Below, one piece after another: positions 36,401 through 48,245 of a stretch of DNA of 64,000 nt; positions within the stretch are counted from its first letter, which is position 1; every line of letters begins with the position of its first letter. This stretch comes from Climacteris rufus. Lineage: Eukaryota; Chordata; Aves; Passeriformes; Climacteridae. The stretch covers positions 288,520-352,519 of the forward strand of contig VZRZ01004576.1 of NCBI GenBank assembly GCA_013398175.1, read 5' to 3'. The notes under the pieces are model-generated. The model had not been told where the DNA came from, ran no database searches, and was given only the letters and a program-made list of their open reading frames with translations. The position numbers were made by a program, and so were the translations under genes.

Positions 36401-39400
36401 TTCACTCTGAATTTAACTGTCCAAGCCATTATACCTGTACCCTGCAGGCCAGTAACACCCACTGCACCACCACCCACCTCAGCAGGTAAGAATTTATCAA
36501 ACAGCAGAAGCATTAGGAGATATGCTAAAGCTCTAAGTTCTGCTATTCTAAGTTAATATCTTTAGTAGTTTTGCTGTCATCATGTAAGAGCTGCAAGCCT
36601 CTGCAAACCCTCTATAAAATTGGTTTAGAGCCAGAATCAAAAAGCATAAACTCTTCTATGATTCTGTGGTAGAGATCACTTACACATTTAATTCCTTATA
36701 CATCCAGTTCTACCACCATAGTTACAGCGTGCAAAGGTCTGCAGGTGAACAAACATGTAAGTCTGTATTACTTCTGCCACATCTGGTCAGGAGATTTTAG
36801 CCTTGCCTACTCAGGGTCATCTTCTGAGATAAGATGTAAATTTCAAGTGAGAAAGAAGTATTTCAGAACACTTTTACAGCAAGTTCCTTTCTGAATTGCA
36901 TTAACTTCCATCCAAAATTAAATGAGATTGGATTGAAGCAGAAAAACCTAGTCATATTCAAAAATATGAGATTTCCATATGGTATTAACCCAGAACAGCT
37001 TTTCCACTTTAAATTTATTGACTATCATATTTCAGAATAACATTTATTATGTTCAGCATTGGTTTATCATCTCAGATGGTTTTAAGGTTTGCAGAAGGCC
37101 TGAAGTTTCAGCTATAATACTACTACAGTGAAATTGCAAATGTGGCTATATTTTTCAAATTTCATATTTTTAATATGTGCTTTTACCAAAATATTGAGTG
37201 AGAATGAAAAATAAAAGGAAAATATAATTTTCACTACTTCCCCTCTTCATTTTTCCACTAGCTGTACTGTAGAGCAGTGGGAAAATACTAGCTTTTAAAA
37301 AAGCATTTTAAACATTTTATTGGCCGTTGGATTTCTTACATAATTGATTTGGGGATTTTAAAGAAGTATTTAATTGTATAACACCTTGTAGTCTCCCTTT
37401 TATTTCCCAGAGATGGGTGACTTAGCCAGGTGGCCTTTAGAGTGCGGCTCCCCAGGCCACTCTAGGGTTCTGCAGCTGGGCACGTGTTTTCTTTAGGGAT
37501 TATTGCCATGACCTCATACAGATACACACATGACAGCACAGCTGCAAACCAGAGTCACTGCTGGCCTATGGAATGAAGGCAGCTGGAACACGTGGGTGTG
37601 TTCAGAATACCCCTAAGCAGAGCTTGTTCTGAAGCTTGGTGTCTGTTCCTTCTCCCTCAAACAGTAACGAGCGGAGCATCTTCCACTTCAGACCCTTCAG
37701 GCACTGTGGAGTCAGTGGAGGACAATCCTGATGGAGGCTGCCACATTTACAGAAATGGGTACTACACAAGTGGTCTCACTGTCGTAGGTAAGGATGTGGG
37801 TCAACACCTGAACAGAGGAATGGTGTTAACAAGGGACACCAATGCACAGCACAGATAGGGTTTATTTAGACACCTTCTTATCAAAAACACAAGACTCACA
37901 ATAAGATCCTTCTCAAGCACATAGCTGAGAGTTTTAAAGATTAATGTACAGACATCTAACTGGCTGACTTTGGTTCCTGCTTGCACTCTGCCAGGACCTA
38001 GTGCCAGAGGTTATGACCCCTTGGTTCCAGACACATGAGGCTGGACCTCGGTCTGGATGCCTGCTGATGGCTGACCCCTTGCTACACGTGGTGTTTGCAG
38101 GCACTGGGGCTGAAAAATGGCTGGTGGGGATGTGCATTTTCAGTCCTTTCTACATCATCAGCTTCTGAACCTGCCACAACAGGAGCACACAGGCTGGGTA
38201 GGGGCTTTACACAAGGTTGGACTGACTTTTGAGTGCAGAGAAATCACATGTAGTGGGAAGTGAATTAATAAAATGAGGAAGTAAATAACAATAATGAGGG
38301 GGAAAAAAGCAGACCAGAAAGGAGCAGACTCACAAGGAAGGCACTGAAAAATTTCTCAGCTTTCAAACCCTTCAAAAGGAGTGCTGAGGGAGGGAGGAGG
38401 TTATGGAAAACAAGACCTGAACTGAGCATCAGCCAAACACTCGAGGTTCAGTACACATAGACTTCAGAGCTTGTCATGTGTCCTACAGTTGACATGTGTT
38501 TCCTCTCCCAGAGGGAATCCTTGAGGTAAATATTATTCAGATGACAAGCATCCAGATGACAGAAAGTCAAGCTGAAAACCCACTGGTTGACTTTGTTGTT
38601 ACCTGCCAAGGGAGGTAAGTGTGTGAATGAAGCTGTCAGTCTTCCCTCTTTAAAAATAATTAGGTGCTGGAATGCTGTCTGCACTTAGATGCAGATGTAT
38701 GAACAAAATTTGGGAACTGCAGTGTTTCTATTTCTTGAGTGGAATTAAAGATAATGCAAGTCTCATTTTTATATTATGCCAATAGAGGCTACTGCCAGGC
38801 ACTTGGGATTCAGAGCAAATATCAAGTCTCAGTAAAAATAAGGAACTGATTGTGGGAAGAAACAATTTATAGTTTCCTGGCCAAGACAAGATTTCAGCAC
38901 TTACAGTAAAATGGGAAGCAGTTTACTGAAATTGTAAGGAAATCCTTTCTTTTTGGCCAGGAGTTCTTGACACTTGGAGTAAAAGGGTGGGTCCAAGCAA
39001 TTTCTTGGATAGGAAAACATTAGACTAACATTCCTAGCTCTTAGAAGGTTAGAGTTGAGAGGACTAATAAGTACAAGAAACACCTTGGTAATACAACTGG
39101 AATACAATTAACCTCTCTTAAGTGAGTGTTTTCTGGCACATGATACTACTTATAAGAATCTGCATTCCTTTCTTAATGATGTGCATTAAAGGTACTAGAC
39201 TTTATAAGTTGATTTGATGCAGGTAATCCTGTGATCACCATAAAATGTTAAAAATAAGCAGATAATTACATAGGCTGTATAAATGCATTCTATATAAAAT
39301 GTACATGTACATGTACATATATAAATGTATAGGTATGCAAAAAATCCATATAGTATTAATAAAACACTCTTAAATCACTGTAGTGCTGTTGCAATAATGA

Positions 39401-42400
39401 CACGATAGAAGGAGACAGACTCCTGTTGAGAGCAAGGAACAAGTGCATCGGGCCTTGCCCGTCTTTATTATATATGTGTCTTATAAACCACTGTGGATTG
39501 GAGGAGACAATGAGCCACCCCTCAATCACACTGGTCAAAGGAAATGTCCATCAAACTTCTGTGCCCAGGAGAAAGGAATGTAAATAAAAAGATACTGTTA
39601 CAATAACATGGCTATGTTTACAAAGAATGTGTGAGAACCAGTTACAAAAGAATGATAAATCCAGAACTGCAAAACTCAGGGCAACATAGTGCCACCGATT
39701 TCAACAGCTCCAGCATGAAACTGGTGCACAGTGCAGTGTGTCTGTGAACTGGGCTAAGGGGGCTGGCAGGACTCCACAGGTGCAATGTGCTCTCTCTTCC
39801 CATCGCAGTCTCCCCACAGATGTCTGCACAGTCGTGTCCGACCCCACGTGCCAGGTGTCCCAGAGCGTGGTGTGCGACCCCGTCGTCGTCACCGAGGAAT
39901 GTTTGCTCACCATCAGGAGAGCTTTTGAGGAACCTGGGACATACTGTATAAACATCACCTTGGGTGATGACACAAGTCAAGCCCTTGCCAGTGCCCTGAT
40001 TTCTGTAAATGGAGGTGAGTCCACACGGAGCAGACGTGGGTCGTCTGTGAAAGGCTTCCCCTTTGCAGGGGGAAAGAGCACAGCAATACATATGGGGGTT
40101 TTCATTGTGCCTTGAGCCCTCAGCTGAGGCTGCACCAGCTTGTGTGAGAGTCCATGCAAAGATAAAAAGATGATTATTTCCCTAGGGGAATTGTAGGTGT
40201 TAGACCTTGGTTTGACTTATGTTTACAATCCAATGAGTACAGTAATTACACAAACCCTTCAGTATCACAGAATATGAACAGTTCTTAAGCCACAATGTAA
40301 TTTTCCACAGAAAACGCTTTTGGGCAGAAAAGCAGGTGGGGAACATGCCAGCCAGCCCACTCCACATATGGAGAGATAGCAGAAACAGAGGGGAATTCAG
40401 CTCACTTGAGACAGAGACAAAGTCTGCAGCAGAGTTGGCTGCCCTAGGCCCCTTTACTGCCCACCAGCCTTGACCAGGTTTCTGTTTCTACATTAGGATA
40501 AATTGAATCAGGTTCTGGAATGATCTGTGAAACACCCAGTGACTACAGAGTCTGTCCAGGGTAATTGTTTCAGAACAGGCACTTCACCTTTGGTTGAAGG
40601 AGTATCACTGTGTCTAGCTCATAGCTATCAAAGCAGTCTTTGACAGAACCAGCTCCTAAACTCAGCCTCAGTCAGAAGTCTAAATAATCATGCTGCCTCT
40701 CTGTTCCCACTTCATTGCCCTCCTGACTTCCTACTACAATGTCCTAGTGACTCTTCTGAAGTCTCTAGTTACTACGAGCCAAGCAACTGATCCTTTGCAG
40801 TAATTTTCCCTAGCATTTTTTTGTTGATTTTATGTAATCTAGGTGTAAGTTTATCTGTAGTGAAATCAGTTCATTATGAACAAGGCACAATGCCTGACTT
40901 GTAAGTGCATTCTGGCTCCTAAAGGTGAAAATAAGCATGCAGAAGGATTTTTCACAACTGTATCCACAGAGACTAGCTTTAGCCTGTTGCTGTGTTACCC
41001 GGAACGGAACACACGAGCCAGTGCAGTGAGAGGCAGCAGAAGCAGCAGAAGCAGCAGTAGTAGTAGAGTTTATTGTTGTATTTCCCTTTATATATGGTAA
41101 CAACCCATCAGGTGATTGGACAGTGGTCAGCCACCCCCCGGGGTGATTGGCTGAAGTCTTACAACACCCAATTCCAAAACACACTCTGTCTTGAATCAAA
41201 ACAGATCAGGAAAAACAGCAGGTGTCCAAGTGTTATCTTATTGTTTTCATAATTTGCATGGGAAAGATGAATTTCTCAAGAGAGGCCCTGTGCATCCACA
41301 TTAGCCCAATAAGGCTGGTCTGCCTAAGTTTCCTTCAGAGGGCAAAGCTGAGTTGTTCCTTGGGGCTTCCACTGTAATCAAAGCAGAATTAGGATCTAAG
41401 AGAGGTTATTGCTTTGAGTCACCTTCTGGATGAACCCATCTAATTTTGTCAAGCATTCCTCTTATTGTCAGTGCAAATGCTTCCCCAGCATCACAATTGG
41501 CAAGGAGCAGATCAACTTCACCTCATGGGGTGCCAGCAGAGCCCTTCACTCCTGTCCATGCTGGAAGGGCAGCCATGTGTCTGAGGAGCAGGGCTCCCAT
41601 CAGAAAACTGGCAAAGCCCAGCTCACGCTCTGCTGGACCCGAGACTTACACAGATTAGGATGTGAAAGCACCACCTCCTGCCAGTCACTGACCTCCAATG
41701 CTTGGCACATTAGAATTACTAACTGTACTTCAATTTGTACAGCAATAAGTTAAAATGGCATTTTCTTTAGAAAGTCTATCTCACTGTAAAATAGAGGCTA
41801 ACTTTTAACCAATGTACTTTCTGAACTCTAGGATCAGCATCCAGAACAACAGAAGGTGTCTTTATCTTCCTTGGCTTGTTGGCAGTGTTTGCCACCATTG
41901 GGGCATTTGTCCTTTACAAGTAAGTTGCTAGTTTCTATGATCAAAAACAGTTCAAAGAACTGTCAAAATACTGTTTAAATTAACAAACCAAACAACTGAA
42001 ATTTGCTTTAGCTACTGTTTTGTTTCTTTAATGTTGCAGTTCACAAATATTCTGTCAAATATTCAAGAAAATGAGATTACTGGTTTAGGCCACAAAACTA
42101 TTTGAAAATATGCAGATGTTAAGGACTTTGAGAGAAAACTACATTCTGTGCCCATAAGAGCAAACAGTAATACTAGCTGGCCTGGGAACTTCATGTAAGC
42201 AGAAAGCAAACTCAAACTGCATGATGTGATTTATACATGCAGTGAAACCAAACAAATTCTTCATTAAAAACTGATTAATAAATTCTTTGGGAAAAAGGCG
42301 TTGAGCATACAGGACAGTAGTTAACAGTAGCACATGTTGCTGCCTTATTAATTTGGGTGTTTCTTATGAGACTTTGAGACTGCACCAAGACTCCTGAGTC

Positions 42401-42824
42401 AAGTGTGTGCTCACCCTTCCCAGTGAGTGGTGAGAAACACACACCTCCATGGAGCAGAGGACTCCAGTAACCAAGGGAGCCTTCTCCCTAACCAGGCCCT
42501 CGGCACCACTGCTGACCTGTGGCTGCCAGGCATTAGATGGATGGAGCAGGGAAGGGGGAGAGGGAATGCATGGTGAACACATGACTGGTGGTCTTATGCA
42601 CTGGTCACATGCTAAATGTGGCCTCTACTTTAAAAGTCTTTCAGCAACTAACTGTGCACATTCCTTGCAGGAGATACAAGCAATACAAGCCTATTGAGAG
42701 AAGCACGGAACAAAGAGAGAAACAGGAGGGATTTACTGCTTACTTCAGCAATTTGAAAGCCATTTTCTTCCCTAACAGCACTGAGAGAAATCCCCTGCTG
42801 AAGAGTAAACCAGGCATTGTTTAA
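27381..42824 (+). CDS. GPNMB: Glycoprotein nmb (GPNMB/QNR-71), complete, 11 exons
   Basis: Type I membrane glycoprotein of melanosomes and lysosomes, related to PMEL. Coding exons: 27381-27450, 32386-32535, 33210-33353, 34290-34469, 35539-35697, 36177-36485, 37665-37787, 38512-38614, 39809-40014, 41832-41919 and 42671-42824 (TAA at 42822). All have GT-AG borders and join in frame to 561 codons plus stop; human isoforms are 560-572. Introns are phase 1 except introns 8 and 10 (phase 2). Order of parts: signal peptide of about 22 residues; N-terminal domain with GWSSDQNKWNEKLYP; PKD domain in exon 6 (YKWNFGDGSGLF...HTYTL); short Pro/Thr-rich linker (TPTAPPPTSA); cysteine-rich kringle-like domain in exons 8-9; one membrane helix in exon 10; cytoplasmic tail with tyrosine motif YKPI and dileucine signal ERNPLL. 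About eleven N-glycosylation sequons are visible. The human RGD integrin motif is not kept: the matching site reads EGD. The gene is co-oriented with NUP42 and MALSU1. Confidence 0.96.
27451..32385 (+). other. GPNMB intron 1 (4.9 kb), no additional exon seen
   Basis: Opens with GTGAGT and closes with TCTCTCTAG. Mostly AT-rich. It contains a 145-codon open frame at 31278-31715 that matches no family I recognise and has no splice link to the gene. Confidence 0.7.
34551..34595. repeat. Short imperfect palindrome in GPNMB intron 4
   Basis: GGATTCCCTTT and AAAGGAATC are inverted around a short A-rich centre, followed by a third related AAAGATTCC. The transcript could form a small hairpin. It may be the remnant of a small inverted-repeat element. 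Confidence 0.35.
39379..39608 (-). mobile_element. Probable LTR fragment/solo LTR, antisense in GPNMB intron 8
   Basis: On the minus strand this unit reads TGTTATTG...CACTACA. It carries a CCAAT box (plus-strand attgg near 39494), a TATA-like segment (ACATATATAATAAAG) and an overlapping AATAAA in the order expected of an LTR promoter and poly(A) region. I could not find a target-site duplication, so the ends are approximate. It ends 200 bases before GPNMB exon 9. Confidence 0.5.
40991..41183 (-). mobile_element. Probable LTR fragment, antisense in GPNMB intron 9
   Basis: On the minus strand there are two CCAATCAC boxes, then a TATATAAA box, then AATAAA about 20 bases later, followed by a CTG/CTA triplet-rich R/U5-like segment and an end near GGGTAACA. 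The 'ggggtggct...' block near the CCAAT box is shared in kind with the element in intron 8, suggesting related families. No clear target-site duplication was found. Confidence 0.5.
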
Positions 42825-44020
42825 ACCTTTAGTCTAACACTGATCATTAGATTAAGTACAGGACTCATAACTGAACTGTATTTTTTGGGCCTTTCTTGTT
42901 GTTACAAAAAAAAAAAAAACAAACCAGGGAGTAAGGTGAAAGCACATATAGATGGGATGGTAACTTTTGGGGCTTGGTGCAATTAGAAACATTAAAGTAG
43001 TTCCTTGTAGAAAACAAGGAGGTAGTTTTAAGTACTTGCTGTTCTTGCTTGTGATCGAGGATACACTCTTCTGAATTACTAATATCCCCCACCCCTGCAC
43101 CCTTATCTGGGTTTTCTTACTTATAGGTGAACAAGCTCCAAAATTAATCACATCCATAATCTGGATGGGAAGAAAAGGGTTATTTAAAAAAAAAAAAAAA
43201 AACCCCAACAACCAACCAACTTGTAAACACTTAGTTTTTATTGCTGCTTACTGCCTTAGCAGGATGACTGTCTTTGCTGGAAAGAGAGACCTGGGGGGCA
43301 GGCACGTGTTATGTCTGTGGAATGAAACGTGCCATGGCCTATTCCCAGGCATTGGCACTGAACTGCTGCCACTGTTACACTGTTCAGGAGGTCCTAGCAC
43401 AGACTTGCCCCAGGCAGGCTAGCTCCCCACCAAGCAAACCCTACATTCTGGGAACCACCAGAGGCTCAGCTCCCCACTGTGAGTTTGGCAGCAGCCAGCC
43501 TGTGTTTCAGGGTTCAATAGCATGGGTGCAGCTCATTAAATGCCAGTTGGCCTCAGGGTCAGAAAACAGGGCTGGACACATTTAGTTTCCCACTGGACAC
43601 GGCTACCAGTGCATGAGACTCACTACAAACCAGACCACAGACACCCAACAACGAGATGAGGCCCATCAGCTTGGCTCTCCCTGTTCAAACTTTTACTCTG
43701 AGTCCCATGTTAAATCCTGAGGTGCAATTGCTGATGCTGTCCTTGTCTCCTTTGTTTTTGTTGGTCTTGAGACACTGGACTAGCACCACTGTTCCCAAGA
43801 GGGCAGATATGTGGACATGTGCTCCATGTCCAATGAAGGGTCAGCAGAACAAGGGATCTGGCAGGAAGGGGTAGCATTCAACTCCCTTTTCCTCTTCTCT
43901 TTTCATTTCAGATTTTCCTGATGTAAAGAGACGTTAATTATTGCTTGCTCCTCCATCCCTCCAATCACTTAATCAAATAAATGAAAGCCCCAATATAAAT
44001 AAAGCACTATGCTCCAGTTT
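42825..44020 (+). other. GPNMB 3' UTR (probable)
   Basis: From the TAA to two closely spaced AATAAA signals, about 1.2 kb, similar in scale to mammalian GPNMB. It contains two A-homopolymer tracts (42906-42919 and 43186-43201), which may be slippage-prone or internal priming sites. Confidence 0.6.
43976..44003 (+). terminator. GPNMB poly(A) signals (two AATAAA)
   Basis: AATAAA occurs at 43976-43981 and 43998-44003. These are the first canonical signals downstream of the stop that sit at a plausible 3' UTR length. Another AATAAA near 45345 could serve a longer form. Confidence 0.6.
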
Positions 44021-46163
44021 ATACTTTTGCATGATGCACCTTAGAAAATGCAAGCTTATGCAAAATCAATGTGCCTTCCCTTGCCCACTTCTAGCTGCAA
44101 TTCTGTGTTAAAAGAACTCACTCTGAGGCCTTTCACAAGTGATCTGTTCTCATAGCCACACATGCTCAGCACTCAGCATTGTGGCATTTCACAGTGTGAG
44201 ACCAGCACAAACTGCTGAAGGCTGGCTCTCTGGATGATGAGAAAAGGACAGCAACTTATTTGTAGAAGGGAAGAGGTTGCTAAAAAGGTTCACTGAGATG
44301 AGAAAATAGACCAGAAGTTCTTTATAGTGCATGTTCCATAAAACCCCTGCTGTTATTAGTAAAGGTTATAACCAAAATGGAGGCTGGGCAAATGATCTTA
44401 CACAATGCATTTCTAAATATTGAATTCTTTGAAGATCTATTTTTCAGTATAATTAGCTTACTTACCATGTCTTGAAACATCTCTGATACATACTGTTTTC
44501 TGTTCTTGAGGAAATATATAATTATAAACAGACTTTCCTACTATTTTAGCAGATCTTTTAAATGCTTATCATTTGTAATCTGAATCTGGTCTTCACTGCC
44601 CCTTCCCAGTGTGCACAGACACCTTTAAATGACTTAAGGATATTGAAAAAAAATGCAGATTCCAACATACCTGTGCAATTAGTTGTCTAGTTCTAAAATT
44701 CAACAGCCTCTTTTCTTCTTTTGTTTCCAGGTTCTCTCCCTATTTTAATTATTTTGTGGCCATTTCAGTTATATTATTAAAGCACTGTATTTGCTATTGT
44801 TCCATCTTCCTTATACGTAACATCCTATTGTCTACAGAATGAGGCATCCAAAACTATTTTCTTACTTAAACAGGGAACACATTTTCTGCAAAAATTACTG
44901 CTGAATGTTATGTCCTCTGTTATCAGGCAGGCAGGACTGTAATTTGTATTTGTTGCTTTAGCTTGAGGCAGGACAGGGGTTTAGTGGAAAGCTTAAGATG
45001 ACCTGTAATGGAGCATGAAACCATTAAATCTGTCACAGCTTAGGAGCAGTGAAGGTGCAGGCTACCACCTAGGCTATATGCAGAAAACATCTTGTTTCTG
45101 CAAAACCCTGCATGGTAGATGCTCAGAGGCATCTTAAGCTTTTGCATAGAAAACAGCTTTCAGGCATACGTTAAGAACTTTTTTATACTTTAACATAAAT
45201 ATTCAGATTATCTTGCACTATCTCCCTTTCAGTATCATGTCTGAAATTACATTTTTTTATTATGATTTTATCTTTTCAGCTGTAACTTCTATTTCATACA
45301 TCTTTACTTTTATACAATGGAATTTAACTGCTGCACTGACAAATAAAACCATGTAATGATTTTAAACAGTTCATTTGCTTTGTCTCAGAATGAGAAAGTT
45401 AGATAAGCAACTTGATGTGTCCCCCAATTATTGATCCAAACAGTGTCTACCTCCAGAAAACACAACTGGATTTGACTTACCCTCAGTTCACACCTGGCTC
45501 TACCATTGGTTATGCAGCTGATTTTGCAGTCTGCCTTCAAGAGTATTCAGAGCAATGGCACCACAAACCTGAGAAGCAAGGAGACTTTCCTAGCAAGCAG
45601 ATGAGACAACTTCAGAACAGATCAGGATACAAATGAACTTCATGTCCTTCAAAGGCAAGAACAGCTGACAAACAACAGATTTGTGAATGTCAGCAAATGT
45701 TACAAGACAGGTTTCAGGCATCCCCTTTGGAGAAATAACATCAAGAATGACATCAAACATAAATGTACATCATCTTTATAGAAAGAACATCTTTTCAACG
45801 TGTCATCAAGAGAAACGGAAACATCAATTGGGTAGCAAGTTTGTTAAAAATTACTTTAAAAATTGAGCTATTATTTCAAATGACTTTTTTTGTTCCTCCC
45901 CCCTTTTCTTCTTGAATATTTTTTTTATAGCACACAATTAAGACTCATCAGATGTGGCATTTCTTTCTTACCAAAAGTATTTTTAAGCTGAAACCAAGGC
46001 TAGAAACCAACAGTCCCTGAAGGAATTGTAGAGGAATCAAACAACACTTTGCAAGAGACATCCAGCCACTGTGGCTTATTGGAACAACAGATCCCCTCCA
46101 GCTTCAAACAGCATACTCAAATTTTCTTTAAAGTTTTTATCACTACAGGTCTTGATAATTCAC
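44021..46163. other. Intergenic GPNMB-MALSU1, no supported gene
   Basis: AT-rich non-coding sequence between the GPNMB poly(A) signals and the CR1 copies ahead of the MALSU1 CpG island. No gene or RNA recognised. Confidence 0.6.
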
Positions 46164-46462
46164 ACAGAATCACAGAATCGTTGGGGTTGGAAGGGACTTC
46201 TGGAGATCACCTAGTCCAGCCCCCCTGCCAAGGCAGGATCACCTAGAGCAGGTTACACAGCAATGAGTCCAGGTGGATTTTTAATGTCTCCAGACAGGGA
46301 GACTCCCTGGCCTCCCTGGGCAGCCTCTCCTGGTGCTCTGCCAACCTCAATGTAAAGAAGTTCTTCCTCACGTTGAGGTGGAACTTCTTGTGTTTTAGTT
46401 TATGGCCACTGCTCCTCGTCCTGTTGCTGGGCACCACCAAAAAGTGGCACCATCCATGACTG
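46164..46462 (-). mobile_element. CR1 LINE, 3'-end fragment, antisense
   Basis: The sequence opens with 'agaatcacagaatcgttgg', the reverse complement of the CR1 tail. It continues with 'ggttggaagggacttctgga', 'gatcacctagtccagcccc' and 'gttcttcctcacgttgaggt', all standard CR1 landmarks on the minus strand. Confidence 0.92.
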
Positions 46463-47154
46463 CGCCTTTTAAACCTTAATGTAATTGTTTTACCATCACA
46501 CTTGGTGAGAGAGGGAAAAACATTCTGAATGGCAATTCTTTTCTTTTAGTGTCCCTGTAAATATCAGGGTCTCCAGGGAAAGGAGTTGGAGGGAAACGTT
46601 TCACCCACATTAAATACAAATGCTTAAACATGCCTAGGTCATAGTTTCTTAACCCTTGACAACATTCTCCATAGCAAACTAAACAGAGCAAGACTTCTAC
46701 CTTGTGCCCATTAACACTATGCAGGAATTACACAAATGTAAAACACACTTTCCTGAGAAAAAGGTGTTAGTTTCAAACCAGATGGAGCTTTTTAGGCAAA
46801 ACCATACCCTTTAAAAGGCTTGAGCTGGGATACGTGATTTGGGTTTATACGGCAGTGCCTGTGTATTGTATCTGCCCCTTTCCAGCTGCCCAACAACCCA
46901 GCACAGCACAGCGGTGGTTACAGAGCACGGGCTTTTTCTTTCCTCTCAAATGTAAACACGTCAAATAATCTTTAAAACTGATGGTTGTTCAGCTATCCTC
47001 TGGCCCGTGCTCCCAAGTCACGGTGCCAAACAGCTGCCCTCAGGATGTGTCCCCAAGTTCACCTGCATCTGTTTTCTGGCTCCAGAATCCCGCGTGTCAG
47101 ATGCAGCTGAAAACCCAACGCATCAGTTGCACACGGCAGGGACGACAAGGGACC

Positions 47155-47435
47155 ACAAAGTTAAGGAGCAACAGGACAAGGGGGAACGGCTTCGAATCGA
47201 AAGACAGCAGGTTTAGATACAAGGAAAAAATTATTTATTGTGAGGGTGGTGAGGCACTGGAACAGGTTGCCCAGGGAAGTTGTGGATGCCTCATGCCTGG
47301 CAGTGTTCAAGGCCAGGCTGGATGGGGCTCTGAGTAACGCGGTCCAGCGGGAGGTGTCCCTGCCCATGGCGGGGGCGTCGGAACTGGATGATCTTTAAGG
47401 TCCCCTTCAACCCGAGGCTTTCCACGATTCCGCGA
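47155..47435 (+). mobile_element. CR1 LINE, 3'-end fragment, next to MALSU1 CpG island
   Basis: Sense CR1: 'gagggtggtgaggcactgga', 'acaggttgcccagggaagtt', 'gtgttcaaggccaggctgga' and 'ggatgatctttaaggtcccc' are all present. The end has CpG-containing changes (TTCCACGATTCCGCGATCC) relative to the usual AT-rich tail. It abuts the GC-rich MALSU1 promoter region. Confidence 0.92.
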
Positions 47436-47439
47436 TCCG

Positions 47440-48245
47440 TGTTCCCGTGGAAGGACCGAGGCCGCTCCCCGCAGCGGAGCCGCAGGGCCCGCCCGGGGCC
47501 GTTCGGGCCCCGCCCGGCAGCGCCGCCACCTCCGGGCAGGCCNNNNNNNNNNNNNNNNNNNNNNNNNNNNNNNNNNNNNNNNNNNNNNNNNNNNNNNNNN
47601 NNNNNNNNNNNNNNNNNNNNNNNNNNNNNNNNNNNNNNNNNNNNNNNNNNNNNNNNNNNNNNNNNNNNNNNNNNNNNNNNNNNNNNNNNNNNNNNNNNNN
47701 NNNNNNNNNNNNNNNNNNNNNNNNNNNNNNNNNNNNNNNNNNNNNNNNNNNNNNNNNNNNNNNNNNNNNNNNNNNNNNNNNNNNNNNNNNNNNNNNNCGG
47801 AGTGTGGCGCCTCGCGAAGAAGGGGCCGCTCGGGACGCGTGGAGTCGCGGCTGCGGGAGGATCCGTGCGGTGCCCGGCCCGGTGGGACCGGCCTCGCCGA
47901 GGCCGCGCGGTCACGGCAGCGGCGCTGGGCCGGCGCCGCGTCCCGAGCCCTGCTGGCGAGAGAGCGGTCGGGGCTGGTGTGGAGGCCGCCCGTGTGTGCA
48001 GATCCGTGCAGGCGCTCCTGTGAGGGAGCTGGTGCCCGGCTGGGCCGCGGCTGTGCCGTGCACTCCGGTGTCCGTGTGAGGTGACGGCGTCGGAAGCCCG
48101 AGGGCTGGCTGCGGGTGCCAGCCCTGTGAGCACAGAGCCGCTTTGCTGCTGTGGTGTCCCGCACACCGCTGGCCTGGCCTGACCGTGCCCGCCCGTGCGG
48201 CACAGCGAGCCCGGCCGTGCTTGGGCCGTCCGTTCTCTGAGCAGG
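47440..48245. promoter_or_regulatory. CpG island: MALSU1 promoter and first exon region
   Basis: Very high GC and CpG density on both sides of the 255-N gap, with Sp1-type GC boxes (for example GGGCCCCGCCCGG near 47500). It lies at the 5' side of the co-oriented MALSU1 exons, which lack a start codon and mitochondrial targeting sequence. By position this is the CpG-island promoter and contains exon 1, most likely inside the gap. Open frames crossing the Ns are artefacts. Confidence 0.75.
47543..47797. other. Assembly gap (255 N) in the MALSU1 CpG island
   Basis: 255 undetermined bases flanked on both sides by extremely GC-rich DNA. This is the typical place where avian assemblies lose first exons. 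Confidence 0.99.

Noticed and set aside
45412..45636. 74-codon open frame downstream of GPNMB
   Set aside because: Located beyond the GPNMB poly(A) signals, with no family similarity or splice support.
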